From an uncultured Bacteroidales bacterium (GTDB taxonomy: Bacteria; Bacteroidota; Bacteroidia; Bacteroidales; UBA932), in assembly GCA_945983015.1 (NCBI GenBank), contig CAMFSN010000031.1, positions 1 to 14,485 on the forward strand: a stretch of DNA of 14,485 bases, written 5' to 3'. Below the pieces are notes generated by a model. It saw only the letters and a list, made by a program, of their open reading frames with translations, made no database searches and had not been told where the DNA came from. Position numbers and translations under genes: made by a program. Below are positions 1 through 8,449 of the stretch, in pieces (within the stretch, counting starts at the first letter, position 1; each line of letters begins with the position of its first letter).

Positions 1-1
1 G

Positions 2-1129
2 GATAACATCTTAGCTTTCTGGACGGAAAAAGGTCTTGATAGGATAAATGGAGGGATGTTTACCTGTCTCGACAGGAAAGGTAATCTGATGGACAGCACC
101 AAGTCTGTCTGGTTTCAGGGAAGATGCGCTTATGTATATTCCTATGCCTATAACAATGTCGAAAGGAATCCGGAATGGCTTTCTGTAGCCAAATCCTGTA
201 TAGATTTTATAGAGAAGCATTGCATAGACCCCCAGACAGGGCAACTCTATTTTACTGTCACGGCAGAAGGAAAGGCCTTGCGCAAGCGGCGCTATGTCTT
301 TTCTGATTGTTTTGCCGCTATCGCTATGGCTGAATATGCAAAGGCGAGCGGCGATTCTTCCTATGCTCTCAAGGCAGTGGAAATGTTCAAGCACATCCAG
401 TATATGCTCAATACTCCGGGCTTTCTGGAGCCTAAGAGTATGGAGCCAGCAAGGGGGCATTCCATCACGATGATTCTTGTCAATGTAGCTATTGTTCTAA
501 AGCAGGTATCGTCCGATCCTGTTCTGGACAGGCAGATTAGAGAATCTGCCGATGCAATCGAACATTATTTTATGCATCCAGAGTTCAAATGCATCCTCGA
601 AATGGTGAGCCCTGAAGGCGGACTTATCGACACTTGTGAGGGCCGTACCATCAATCCGGGGCACGGAATAGAGACTGCTTGGTTCCTTATGCAGGCCTCG
701 GAACTGCTCAACGAGCCTCACTACAAAGACATTGCTCTTACCATTTTCGATTGGCAATACGACTGGGGTTGGGATAAGGAATTCGGCGGAATCATCAATT
801 TCCGCGACTGCAAGGGCTTCCCTAATCAGGACTACTCTCAGGATATGAAATTCTGGTGGCCTCAGTGTGAGACCGTAATTGCCGCTCTTTATGCATATAA
901 GCTTACAGGTGAACAAAAGTACTTCGACAGATATCTACTGGCTCACGAGTGGATTTTGAAACACCTCAAGGATCCTCAGTATCCGGAGTGGTTCGGTTAT
1001 CTGCACCGTGACGGCTCAGTCGCTCAGGATGCGAAGGGTAATCTCTTCAAAGGACCTTTCCATATTCCGAGAATGTTGGTATTGGCATCTAAGTTATGTA
1101 ATCAAATAATAGATGAATCATATGACTAA
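2..1129 (+). CDS. N-acylglucosamine 2-epimerase (AGE/RenBP family), 5' end outside window
   Basis: Cytoplasmic epimerase expected to interconvert GlcNAc and ManNAc. The frame is open from base 2, and the residues before the first visible Met (base 56), such as FWTEKGLDRINGG, already match the family N-terminus, so that Met is internal and the true start lies slightly upstream of the window. The FTCLDRKG and VWFQGR motifs are typical of the RenBP/AGE branch rather than of cellobiose 2-epimerase. Visible catalytic-type residues are Arg at base 122 (QGR), His at base 662 (PGHGIE), Glu at base 869 (WWPQCE) and His at base 1061 (KGPFHIP), which correspond to the Arg, His, Glu and C-terminal His of the (alpha/alpha)6 active site. 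There is no signal peptide in the visible part. Its stop overlaps the start of the next gene, so it is the first visible gene of the PUL operon. The family is near-certain; the exact sugar is inference, since AGE relatives also act on mannose or glucose-type sugars. Confidence 0.9.
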   Translation, partial: DNILAFWTEKGLDRINGGMFTCLDRKGNLMDSTKSVWFQGRCAYVYSYAYNNVERNPEWLSVAKSCIDFIEKHCIDPQTGQLYFTVTAEGKALRKRRYVFSDCFAAIAMAEYAKASGDSSYALKAVEMFKHIQYMLNTPGFLEPKSMEPARGHSITMILVNVAIVLKQVSSDPVLDRQIRESADAIEHYFMHPEFKCILEMVSPEGGLIDTCEGRTINPGHGIETAWFLMQASELLNEPHYKDIALTIFDWQYDWGWDKEFGGIINFRDCKGFPNQDYSQDMKFWWPQCETVIAALYAYKLTGEQKYFDRYLLAHEWILKHLKDPQYPEWFGYLHRDGSVAQDAKGNLFKGPFHIPRMLVLASKLCNQIIDESYD

Positions 1130-2504
1130 ACGAGCATTGACTGCATTTTTGATATGTCTGATTTGCTGCATAGCCTGCAAATCAGACAATTATGTGGGTC
1201 TTAGCCTTGTGCCTTACGGGACGGTGACGGATCAGATCACTCTTGACATCAGGGCCGGGTTCATAAATGAATCCAAGGCAGAGGCCAACTTTGATGTGGA
1301 ATTATGGTTGGATGAGCAGACTCTTCTCGAGAAGACCAATTTCATTCTTGGGGGGGGGGTACAGAATTACTGCTTAAAATATAGTCTGCCGACGGCGAAT
1401 CTCTGCGGAGACAAGCAGATAACGCTTAAAGTATGGAAAAACGGAAAATTAATTAGAACAGAACGGGAAAACTTCAAAGTCATACCTTCCAATCTTAGAA
1501 CTGACAGGCAGATCGATGGAGCCTGGTGTGGAATCTACCACTGGAGTGAGCAGGAAGGACTTCATTGGAACAAGGATATAGCAAAGATGAGTGACTCCCA
1601 ATGGAAGGAACTCGTCAGGGCTATGCACAACATCAGGATGGATGCTGTGGTTATTCAGGAGGTCTTCCGAAATCAGGAATATGTGGGCGGCCACGATATG
1701 ACTCTCGACACTTACACCGGAAAAGCTTTCTATCCATCGAAACTCTATTCTGCCAGAATGGACAATATCTGTGCGAAAGACCCTGTGGAGGCCATTCTCT
1801 CCCAGGCAGATGAGTTGGATATGAAGGTGATGGTAGGTGTCGGTATGTGGGCCTGGTTTGATTTTTCTCCTATGTCTTTGGAATGGCACAAGGCTGTCGC
1901 CAAAGAGTTGTGGGAGATGTACGGACATCATAAGTCCTTTTATGCCTTTTACATATCAGAGGAATGTGACGGCTCTCTCACGACTTATGACCCCGACCCG
2001 GCAGTGATGCAGAGGCGCAAAGCCGAGATAGTACACTTTTTCAAGGAAATGAAGAAGTATTGTGCCACTCTTGCACCGGATAAGCCTTTGATGTTGGCTA
2101 CAAACAGTATGAACATCACTCAGAGTCTCGACATTTATCCTCAGCTTCTTCAGAATCTGGACGTCCTCTGTCCGTTCGGCTTTGCCAGAATGCCGGAGAA
2201 CGATCTCACTGGCAAGGAGGCGGCTGACCTGCTTCAGTCGCTTTGCGACGATGCCGGTTCACATCTGTGGTTTGATCTCGAGGCCTTCCTCTTTAATCCG
2301 GATATGTCCCTTTATCCAAAGCCTATAGATCAGATCATCTCTGAACTTACACTTTTGGATAATTTTGAGAAAGTGCTGACCTATCAGTTCCCTGGAGTCT
2401 TCAATGACCCGAATATGTCCATTCAAATCGGGGAAGACGGGACAGTTCAGCTCTTCCTTGACTATAAGGATTATCTCAAAGCTCTCGACGAGTCTAATAA
2501 ATAA
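1113..2504 (+). CDS. DUF4434 domain lipoprotein (putative TIM-barrel glycosidase-like)
   Basis: Probable surface or periplasmic lipoprotein of about 460 residues. The N-terminus is a lipoprotein signal peptide ending in CCIAC, with the lipidated Cys at about residue 22. Residues ~28-125 look like a beta-rich N-terminal domain. Residues ~130-460 resemble DUF4434 (GIYHWSEQEG, MRMDAVVIQEVF-like strand, MVGVGMWAWF, YISEECDG), a predicted TIM-barrel related to glycoside hydrolases; acidic residues in ISEECDG and WFDLEAF could be catalytic, but this is inference. The start is ambiguous: ATG at 1113 (17 nt overlap with the epimerase gene) or ATG at 1122 (8 nt overlap, giving MTKRALTAF, a cleaner signal peptide). 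A run of ten G at 1350-1359 encodes Gly80-82 and sits in frame, so the gene is ON as read. It is followed after 20 nt by the glycan-binding lipoprotein gene. Confidence 0.82.
   Translation: MNHMTKRALTAFLICLICCIACKSDNYVGLSLVPYGTVTDQITLDIRAGFINESKAEANFDVELWLDEQTLLEKTNFILGGGVQNYCLKYSLPTANLCGDKQITLKVWKNGKLIRTERENFKVIPSNLRTDRQIDGAWCGIYHWSEQEGLHWNKDIAKMSDSQWKELVRAMHNIRMDAVVIQEVFRNQEYVGGHDMTLDTYTGKAFYPSKLYSARMDNICAKDPVEAILSQADELDMKVMVGVGMWAWFDFSPMSLEWHKAVAKELWEMYGHHKSFYAFYISEECDGSLTTYDPDPAVMQRRKAEIVHFFKEMKKYCATLAPDKPLMLATNSMNITQSLDIYPQLLQNLDVLCPFGFARMPENDLTGKEAADLLQSLCDDAGSHLWFDLEAFLFNPDMSLYPKPIDQIISELTLLDNFEKVLTYQFPGVFNDPNMSIQIGEDGTVQLFLDYKDYLKALDESNK
1350..1359 (+). repeat. Poly-G tract (10 G) inside the DUF4434 gene
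   Basis: Ten consecutive G encode three Gly codons plus the first base of a Val codon. With nine G the frame reaches TAA within about six codons after the tract; with eleven G it reaches TAG within about nine. Either slip would therefore truncate the lipoprotein just after its signal peptide and first domain. This is the structure of a slipped-strand contingency tract; whether it varies in the population cannot be seen here. Confidence 0.9.
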
Positions 2505-2524
2505 CACATTTAAAACATAACACG

Positions 2525-4117
2525 ATGAACAAAACTGCTTTAGCAATGACGACCGCATTGTGCTTATTGTGCATTGCGTGTCAGGAAGAAAGGGGTGCCA
2601 ATCCTTACGATCCGAACACTCCTGTAACTGTATCTCAAATGCCTAAGATAGAGTCATTTTCACCGACCGAAGGTGGTCCTGGGGATGAGATTCATATTTT
2701 TGGCGTAAACTTTAGCACTGCCACAGCTGTTGCTTTTGGAGGCAAGGCGGCAGAGTCTTTCGAAATTGTTTCTGACACTGAAATTACCGCTGTCGTGAGC
2801 CAGTATGGAGCAACGGGAAAAGTGGCTGTCACTAATCACAAGGGAACCAAGGAACTTGAAGGCTTTGTGTTTATAAAGCCACAGGAGACTGAAGACCCTA
2901 ATATGGCATTGGGTAAAAATGCTACCGCTTCATCTGAAAACACTCCGGCCACTAATGTAACAGACGGAACAGATGCTTTCTGGCAGGCGCAAAGTACTGA
3001 AACCGAATGGGTGCTCATAGACCTTGGCAAGGTATGCCGATTTAATAAGTTTGTAATCAGCTGGGATCCTAATGCAAGTGCCACCGCTTTCGAAATCCTT
3101 GTTTCGGACGATTCGCAGACTTTCACATCTGTTTATTCTATCGATTCTTACAATGCACTTGCCGGTGAGGGGGATGGAGTCCAGACTATCGTTATCGAAG
3201 AGACAACCGGACGTTATGTTAAGATTCTTATGACCAAGTGCATCAGTATTTGGCACTACACTATCAAGGAAATTGAAATCTATAGGGAAGAGGCTGCTCC
3301 TGTTGAGGAAAAAGTAAATCTTGCTCTCGGAAAGGCGGCATCCGTATCTTCGACGATCGCGGGAACAGCGTCTAATCTTACCTTTGGCTCCGATGCCTTC
3401 ATCTGGCAGGCTGGCAGCGCAGACCCGGGAGAGTGGGCTATGGTTGATTTGGGCGAGCTCAAGACTATAAACAATGTTGTGCTCTATGTTGATCCGGGTG
3501 CCTGTGCAGTTGAGTTTGATCTTCAAGTTTCTACTGATGGAGAAAACTTTACAACTGTGCTGAACAGGACAGACTATAATCCTTCCTATGATGGTGGTGT
3601 GTGCAATCTGCTCTTCCCTGATTGTGAGGCCAGATATGTCAAGATGTTTATGAAGAAATGCATCAGTCAGTGGAATTATACAATCAAGGAGTTTGAGATT
3701 TACAAGAACCCTGCAATGGCTAATCTGGCAGTTGGCAAGACCGCTAGCGCATCGTCCGAAAACACCCCGGCAAGCAACTTGACAGACGGAACCGATATTC
3801 TCTGGCAGGCTGGCAGTGCAGATGAAAACACCGAATGGGTGAAGATAGACCTCGGTGCTCCGACTAAGATCAACACCCTTCTTTTAAATTGGGATGGTCT
3901 TGCAAGCGCTACCGCTTACGATGTGCTTGTCTCTTCTGATGACTCTGAATATACCAAGGTCTTTGGTACTGAGGGTTATGACTATCAGTATGACGGCGGT
4001 ATGAATTACGTGAATTTCAGTGAAGTGGAGACCAGGTATGTCAAGATAGAGCTAAAGAAGTGTTACTTCGTTTATTTCTATACACTTAAGGAAGTTGAAA
4101 TATATTATTACAAATAG
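2525..4117 (+). CDS. IPT/TIG plus three F5/8 type C (discoidin/CBM32-like) domain lipoprotein, candidate surface glycan-binding protein
   Basis: Lipoprotein of 530 residues with signal peptide and lipobox CIAC (Cys at about residue 19). Residues ~39-118 are an IPT/TIG immunoglobulin-like domain (IESFSPTEGGPGDEI, then AVTNHKGT). Three F5/8-type-C modules follow at ~125-255, ~263-392 and ~399-530. Each begins with an N-L/M-A-x-GK-x-A-S-x-S-S pattern, has a WQA segment in the middle, and ends with YVKI/M-x-x-K-C followed by YT-I/L-KE-x-EIY. Tandem carbohydrate-binding modules on an Ig-like stalk are the layout of SusE/F-type surface glycan-binding proteins. Unusually it is encoded upstream of susC rather than after susD. 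No catalytic domain is visible. The stop codon is TAG, followed one base later by the next gene's ATG, which suggests translational coupling. The ligand is unknown; CBM32 relatives often bind Gal, GalNAc or GlcNAc. Confidence 0.88.
   Translation: MNKTALAMTTALCLLCIACQEERGANPYDPNTPVTVSQMPKIESFSPTEGGPGDEIHIFGVNFSTATAVAFGGKAAESFEIVSDTEITAVVSQYGATGKVAVTNHKGTKELEGFVFIKPQETEDPNMALGKNATASSENTPATNVTDGTDAFWQAQSTETEWVLIDLGKVCRFNKFVISWDPNASATAFEILVSDDSQTFTSVYSIDSYNALAGEGDGVQTIVIEETTGRYVKILMTKCISIWHYTIKEIEIYREEAAPVEEKVNLALGKAASVSSTIAGTASNLTFGSDAFIWQAGSADPGEWAMVDLGELKTINNVVLYVDPGACAVEFDLQVSTDGENFTTVLNRTDYNPSYDGGVCNLLFPDCEARYVKMFMKKCISQWNYTIKEFEIYKNPAMANLAVGKTASASSENTPASNLTDGTDILWQAGSADENTEWVKIDLGAPTKINTLLLNWDGLASATAYDVLVSSDDSEYTKVFGTEGYDYQYDGGMNYVNFSEVETRYVKIELKKCYFVYFYTLKEVEIYYYK
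2900..4114 (+). repeat. Three tandem F5/8C module repeats (coding)
   Basis: Three diverged copies of about 400 bp run in direct orientation, starting near 2900, 3313 and 3719. Short stretches are almost identical at the DNA level, for example around 3402 and 3802 (tctggcaggctggcag) and in the blocks near 2935 and 3758, where copies 1 and 3 share an ENTPA-x-N-x-TDGTD segment. Copy 1 resembles copy 3 in that first half, while copies 1 and 2 share the C-terminal KCIS motif. The mixed pattern fits duplication followed by partial gene conversion, which is inference. Confidence 0.75.
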
Positions 4118-4118
4118 T

Positions 4119-5291
4119 ATGTCCAAAATGAAGTTGTTTTTTGTCAGCATACTCTTATTGTCGATAAGTATAGGCGGATGCTCTCCGGATACGGGGAGCA
4201 CTGCCCCAAGTGGTGGAACCAATGTGGTGAAGAATCCTGAAAAAGAACTGATCTACACTTCAGTTGCTGAATCGCAGGAAGCCTACATAAGGTCTTTGCA
4301 AACCAGTACCGGGGCTTTGAATTATACTCCTGGCGGCAGCAGATTGTGCGCGTATTTTTCCAACTATGCAGCAATAGGCCTCCTTACAAGACCGGGTGTC
4401 ACTAATGAAAAAATAGTGAAGGAGTATATGGACTGGTATATCAGCAAGCTCAATGGAAATGTCAATCCAAGGACAGGTGCTGCTGAAATCCCAGGTTCGG
4501 TTTATGACTACCAGATTTCCAATGGTGAGGAGATTACAAACGGCACTTATGACTCTGTCGATTCTTATGCCGCCACCTTCCTCATTCTTGCGGAAAAGCT
4601 GATGAACATTTCTTTGGAGAATGAAAACTGGCTCAAGCAAAGGAGTGAGAAGTTGAATCTTGTAGCTTCTGCAATGATAGCCTGTATCGACAGCCCGGGT
4701 GTGAAGGTTCCTGAGGATTTCAGTCCGGACGATAACGACTATCTTTCCGTTGCTTCTTACAGCTATCCTGCAAAATACCTGATGGATAACTGTGAGGTGA
4801 ACAGGGGTCTTCTTGCCGCCAAGCGATTGCAGGACAAAGGTGTGATCACTGATTCTGTGGATTATCAGCTCTACATGGAGAAAAATGCTCAGGGGATAGA
4901 GTCTCAACTTTGGAATAACGGCACATACAAATGGATAGACCAGGCGGGCAGTAAGACCAATTGGAATAATTTCTATGCTGATGCCGTCGCGCAGCTGACC
5001 CCTGTGATGATGGGCATTATCAATGCTAACGATTCCAGGGCTAAGAATCTCTGGGATGAATTCAACAATCATTATGGACAATGGAGCAGCGGCTACAATT
5101 ATTCTGATTTTCCTTGGGTATTCATTTGTTTCGCAGCTGCCAGTATGGGGGATGCCGACAGGGTTGAAGAATATGTGAAACACATCTACAGTTTCACCTC
5201 GAAGAACACGCAGAAAAAGAACTGGTACAGTTCAGAAGCCGGTGAACTTCTTATCGCTATTGACTTAATTAATAACAAAACAATATTATAA
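4119..5291 (+). CDS. Lipoprotein with predicted six-hairpin (alpha/alpha)6 glycosidase-like fold
   Basis: Probable surface lipoprotein of 390 residues. The start is placed at ATG 4119, one base after the upstream TAG; a TTG in frame at 4095 would give a longer N-terminus inside the previous gene, and ATG at 4128 is also possible. The signal peptide ends in the lipobox IGGC (Cys at about residue 21). The rest is rich in alpha-helical repeats with aromatic, acidic loops such as AYFSNYAAIGLL, GSVYDYQI, TYDSVDSYAATFL and NNFYADAVAQLTPV, the pattern of six-hairpin glycosidase-like proteins. The DSVDSYAATFL motif recalls uncharacterised bacterial proteins of that superfamily, from memory rather than a search. 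Asp residues in YDSVDSY are candidate catalytic or binding residues. No CAZy family could be assigned. It ends three bases before susC, so it is probably co-transcribed and acts on the same glycan. Confidence 0.68.
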   Translation: MSKMKLFFVSILLLSISIGGCSPDTGSTAPSGGTNVVKNPEKELIYTSVAESQEAYIRSLQTSTGALNYTPGGSRLCAYFSNYAAIGLLTRPGVTNEKIVKEYMDWYISKLNGNVNPRTGAAEIPGSVYDYQISNGEEITNGTYDSVDSYAATFLILAEKLMNISLENENWLKQRSEKLNLVASAMIACIDSPGVKVPEDFSPDDNDYLSVASYSYPAKYLMDNCEVNRGLLAAKRLQDKGVITDSVDYQLYMEKNAQGIESQLWNNGTYKWIDQAGSKTNWNNFYADAVAQLTPVMMGIINANDSRAKNLWDEFNNHYGQWSSGYNYSDFPWVFICFAAASMGDADRVEEYVKHIYSFTSKNTQKKNWYSSEAGELLIAIDLINNKTIL

Positions 5292-5294
5292 CTT

Positions 5295-8200
5295 ATGAAC
5301 CCAATATCATTTAAGCACTCTTTTCAGAGAGCGGCGGTGCTTTTGGCATTATTCTTTGGGCTTTCGTCTGTAGCTTTTGCTCAAAGCACGATTAAAGGAA
5401 AGGTTATCGACAGTGAGGGTAATCCTATAGGAGGTGTCGGAATCTTCCAAAAAGGCGGTAATCAAGGTGTTCTTTCGGATAACGACGGATACTTTGTGTT
5501 TTATGCCAGTGAAAATGAAGTTACTCTCGTTTTCTCAATGCTGGGATATGAGGAAAAAGAAATCAAGAGTGGAGCTACAAACAATCTTGTCGTAGTTCTT
5601 GCAGATTCGTTGGAATATCTGGAAGAAAGCATCGTAATAGGTTATGGTACGGCTACAAAGAAGGATTTGACCGGTGCTGTGGGTGTCGTCAAGGCAAATG
5701 AGTTTGCCGGAATGTCCATAACGAGCGCTAATAATATCCTTCAGGGAAAAGTGGCCGGTGTTACCGTATCAGCTTCCAGTGGTGCCCCTGGAAAAGGCAG
5801 TGTCACGAGAATCCGTGGTATAGGTACCATTAACAGTTCAGATTCACCTCTTTATATTGTGGATGGTTTGCCTCAGGGAGGGATAGATTATCTAAGTCCG
5901 AATGAGATAGAAACCATTACCGTACATAAGGATGCGTCAGCCGTAGCCATCTACGGTTCGAGAGCTGCCAATGGTGTCATCATCGTTACGACCAAAAGTG
6001 GAGCCAAAGGAGATAAAATAATGGTAAGTTACGATGGCTCTTATTCGATTCAGAATCCTTGGAAGAGGCCTCATATGCTTACTGCTGAGGAATATATCAC
6101 TTATAGGAATATGGCGGCAGATAATGCAGGAACGGATAGGCTTCCAGCATTTGCCACGGAGGAGAATATAGAGAAAGTGCTCAATTTCGTGGAGAAGAAC
6201 ACTGGAAGTCGCGCTGGTACAGACTGGTGGAATGAGATTATGCATAAGAATGCTCCTATGCAGAACCATAGTTTGAGCATCAATGGAGGAAGTGAAAAAC
6301 TAAGTTTCTCATCCACCCTTTCGTACACCGATCAGGATGGTATTATGAAGGGAACCAATTACCAGAGGCTTTCTTGGAGAAATACTCTCAATGCTCAGAT
6401 CAACGAACGCGTGAACTTCTCGGCAAACATTGGCCTTTATAATGAAAGCCGCCTTCTGGCAGATGAGAACAACCCTGTCACAGGTACCATTTTTCTTTCA
6501 ATGGCGGCCGATCCTATCACTCCGGTCTTTAGAAATAATCTGGTCGATGTTCCGGACTTTCTGTCTAACATTTATCTTGGATACGAGCCTATGAACAAAT
6601 ACTCTCAGTATGCGGGTATTCTGTTCTCAAACAAGCGGAATCCTGTCGCTCAGATAGAGAGAATGCGTCAGAGTACCTATGGCTCACTTGCTATAAGGGG
6701 AGGAGCAAATCTCGAAATCAAGCTTTTGGATGTACTTAAATTCAATTCCCGTTTCGGAATGGAATTGGGAAGGGGATACACGGACGGTTTTCAGCCATCT
6801 TATCAATTAAGTCCTAGCGATTATGCTACAGAAAACACTGTAATTGAATCCAATACCAGGTCTGACTATATGGTTTGGGAACAAACTCTAAACTATGACC
6901 AGCAGATTGGTAAGTTTAAATTGGGTGCACTTATAGGAACATCTGCTGAAGAGACAAAGGTCAGGACATCCACCGCCTCCATTCAGGGAACTCCGAACAA
7001 TGACCCAAGTATGGCCATTCTCAGTGCAGGAACCATTAACCAGGCAGTATCGGGATACCCTTATAGTAATGCGCTGCTCTCTTTCTTCGGAAGAGCTACG
7101 CTCAATTATGATGACAAGTATCTTCTCGCTGTGAATCTGCGTTCCGATGGCTCCTCAAAATTTGCTCCAGGCTACCGTTGGGGAACTTTCCCTTCCATAT
7201 CTGCTGCGTGGAGAATCTCGGAAGAAGCCTTTATGGAGAGCACCCGCTCTTGGCTGGACGAGGCCAAGCTTCGTGTCAGCTATGGACATATCGGTAATCA
7301 GAATATCTCCGGAGGCTCTTACCAGTCCACTTATGGAACCAACATCTGGAACAGGTATCAATTTGGAAATGCTTCTACCGTCTATATTTCATCCGGTCGT
7401 TTGAGTGTAGGAAATGCCTCTCTTAAATGGGAAACATCCAAGCAGTTTGATCTCGGATTGGACTTGGGGCTCCTTAGAGGAAAACTTGACATTACAGCCG
7501 ACTACTTCAATAAGAAGATTTGTGATATGCTTATGAAGGAACCTCAGCCTTCTACTCTCGGCTATCCTAATGACCCATATGCAAACGTGGGAACTATGCT
7601 CAATGAAGGCTGGGAATTCAGCATTGGTTGGAATGACAAACTGGGCGATTTCTCCTACGGAATCAATGCTAACATTTCCACATATCAGAATACGGTACTG
7701 TCTTTGGGAAATGGTGATGCCATTTATGGTACAGCATATCTTACCGATATGGTCGTTACCAAGACTGAGGTTGGAATGCCTGTAGGTTATTTCTATGGTT
7801 ATGTTACCAATGGTATTTTCCAGAATGCCGCTGAAGTTGAGGGAAGTGCCCAAAGAGAGATTTCCGTTCCGGGCGACATCCGTTTCAAGGACCTTAACGG
7901 AGACGATGTACTCGATGCCCGGGATCGTACCATAATAGGAAATCCTTGGCCGGACTTTGTATATGGTCTCACTCTCAATATGGCTTACAAGGGCTTTGAT
8001 TTCAGTATGTTCCTTCAGGGGTCCCAGGGTAATGACGTCCTCAATATGAAGATGTATGACCTTGAGTCCGGTACCGGCTATCTCAATGCTCCGGCAGGCT
8101 TCCTTGAGAGGTCTTGGAAGGGTGAAGGCACTTCGGGTACCTTCCATAGAATTTCCGAGAGTCAAGGATTGAATCAAGAGGTTTCCGACTACTTTGTAGA

Positions 8201-8444
8201 AGATGGTTCTTATCTTAGAATCAAGAGTCTCCAGCTCGGATACTCTCTTCCTTCCAAACTTGTCCGCAAAGTCGGTTTGAGCCAGTTCAGAGTATATGTA
8301 AGTGCTCAGAACCTTCTCACACTCACTAAATATTCAGGTCTCGATCCGGAGATGGGTTCTTCCAGCCCTCTTACCAACGGAATCGATAGTGGATATTATC
8401 CTCAAGCAAGAGTATTCTCATTGGGTGTAAACCTTAAATTTTAG
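5295..8444 (+). CDS. SusC/RagA-family TonB-linked outer-membrane transporter
   Basis: Outer-membrane porin of 1049 residues that imports oligosaccharides with TonB energy, pairing with the SusD lid encoded next. A signal peptide ends at about residue 30 (SVAFAQ). Residues ~32-107 are the carboxypeptidase-D regulatory-like domain typical of SusC (IKGKVIDSEGNPIGGVGIF, DNDGYFVF, VFSMLGYEEKEI). The plug domain follows at ~115-235 with the hallmark segments NILQGKVAGV, IRGIGTINSSDSPLYIVDG and DASAVAIYGSRAANGVI. The remainder is the 22-strand beta barrel, with late motifs ELKF/FLQGSQGNDV and YLRIKSLQLGYSLP, and ends in a terminal Phe (GVNLKF) as expected for insertion by the BAM machinery. There is no STN secretin domain, so no direct anti-sigma signalling is predicted. 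It starts three bases after the upstream stop and ends five bases before susD. Confidence 0.97.
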   Translation: MNPISFKHSFQRAAVLLALFFGLSSVAFAQSTIKGKVIDSEGNPIGGVGIFQKGGNQGVLSDNDGYFVFYASENEVTLVFSMLGYEEKEIKSGATNNLVVVLADSLEYLEESIVIGYGTATKKDLTGAVGVVKANEFAGMSITSANNILQGKVAGVTVSASSGAPGKGSVTRIRGIGTINSSDSPLYIVDGLPQGGIDYLSPNEIETITVHKDASAVAIYGSRAANGVIIVTTKSGAKGDKIMVSYDGSYSIQNPWKRPHMLTAEEYITYRNMAADNAGTDRLPAFATEENIEKVLNFVEKNTGSRAGTDWWNEIMHKNAPMQNHSLSINGGSEKLSFSSTLSYTDQDGIMKGTNYQRLSWRNTLNAQINERVNFSANIGLYNESRLLADENNPVTGTIFLSMAADPITPVFRNNLVDVPDFLSNIYLGYEPMNKYSQYAGILFSNKRNPVAQIERMRQSTYGSLAIRGGANLEIKLLDVLKFNSRFGMELGRGYTDGFQPSYQLSPSDYATENTVIESNTRSDYMVWEQTLNYDQQIGKFKLGALIGTSAEETKVRTSTASIQGTPNNDPSMAILSAGTINQAVSGYPYSNALLSFFGRATLNYDDKYLLAVNLRSDGSSKFAPGYRWGTFPSISAAWRISEEAFMESTRSWLDEAKLRVSYGHIGNQNISGGSYQSTYGTNIWNRYQFGNASTVYISSGRLSVGNASLKWETSKQFDLGLDLGLLRGKLDITADYFNKKICDMLMKEPQPSTLGYPNDPYANVGTMLNEGWEFSIGWNDKLGDFSYGINANISTYQNTVLSLGNGDAIYGTAYLTDMVVTKTEVGMPVGYFYGYVTNGIFQNAAEVEGSAQREISVPGDIRFKDLNGDDVLDARDRTIIGNPWPDFVYGLTLNMAYKGFDFSMFLQGSQGNDVLNMKMYDLESGTGYLNAPAGFLERSWKGEGTSGTFHRISESQGLNQEVSDYFVEDGSYLRIKSLQLGYSLPSKLVRKVGLSQFRVYVSAQNLLTLTKYSGLDPEMGSSSPLTNGIDSGYYPQARVFSLGVNLKF

Positions 8445-8449
8445 TTGTT

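Noticed and set aside
4095..4118. TTG start at 4095 for the six-hairpin lipoprotein
   Set aside because: It would overlap the previous gene by 23 bases and place non-signal residues before the signal peptide; ATG 4119 gives normal spacing and a standard lipoprotein N-terminus.
4260..5183. Long minus-strand open frame (307 codons) inside the six-hairpin lipoprotein gene
   Set aside because: It has no recognisable domain or signal, and lies wholly opposite a gene with clear lipoprotein signal and operon spacing. It is an antisense shadow.
7389..8177. Long minus-strand open frame (262 codons) inside susC
   Set aside because: Low-complexity translation with no family features, entirely antisense to a certain SusC gene.
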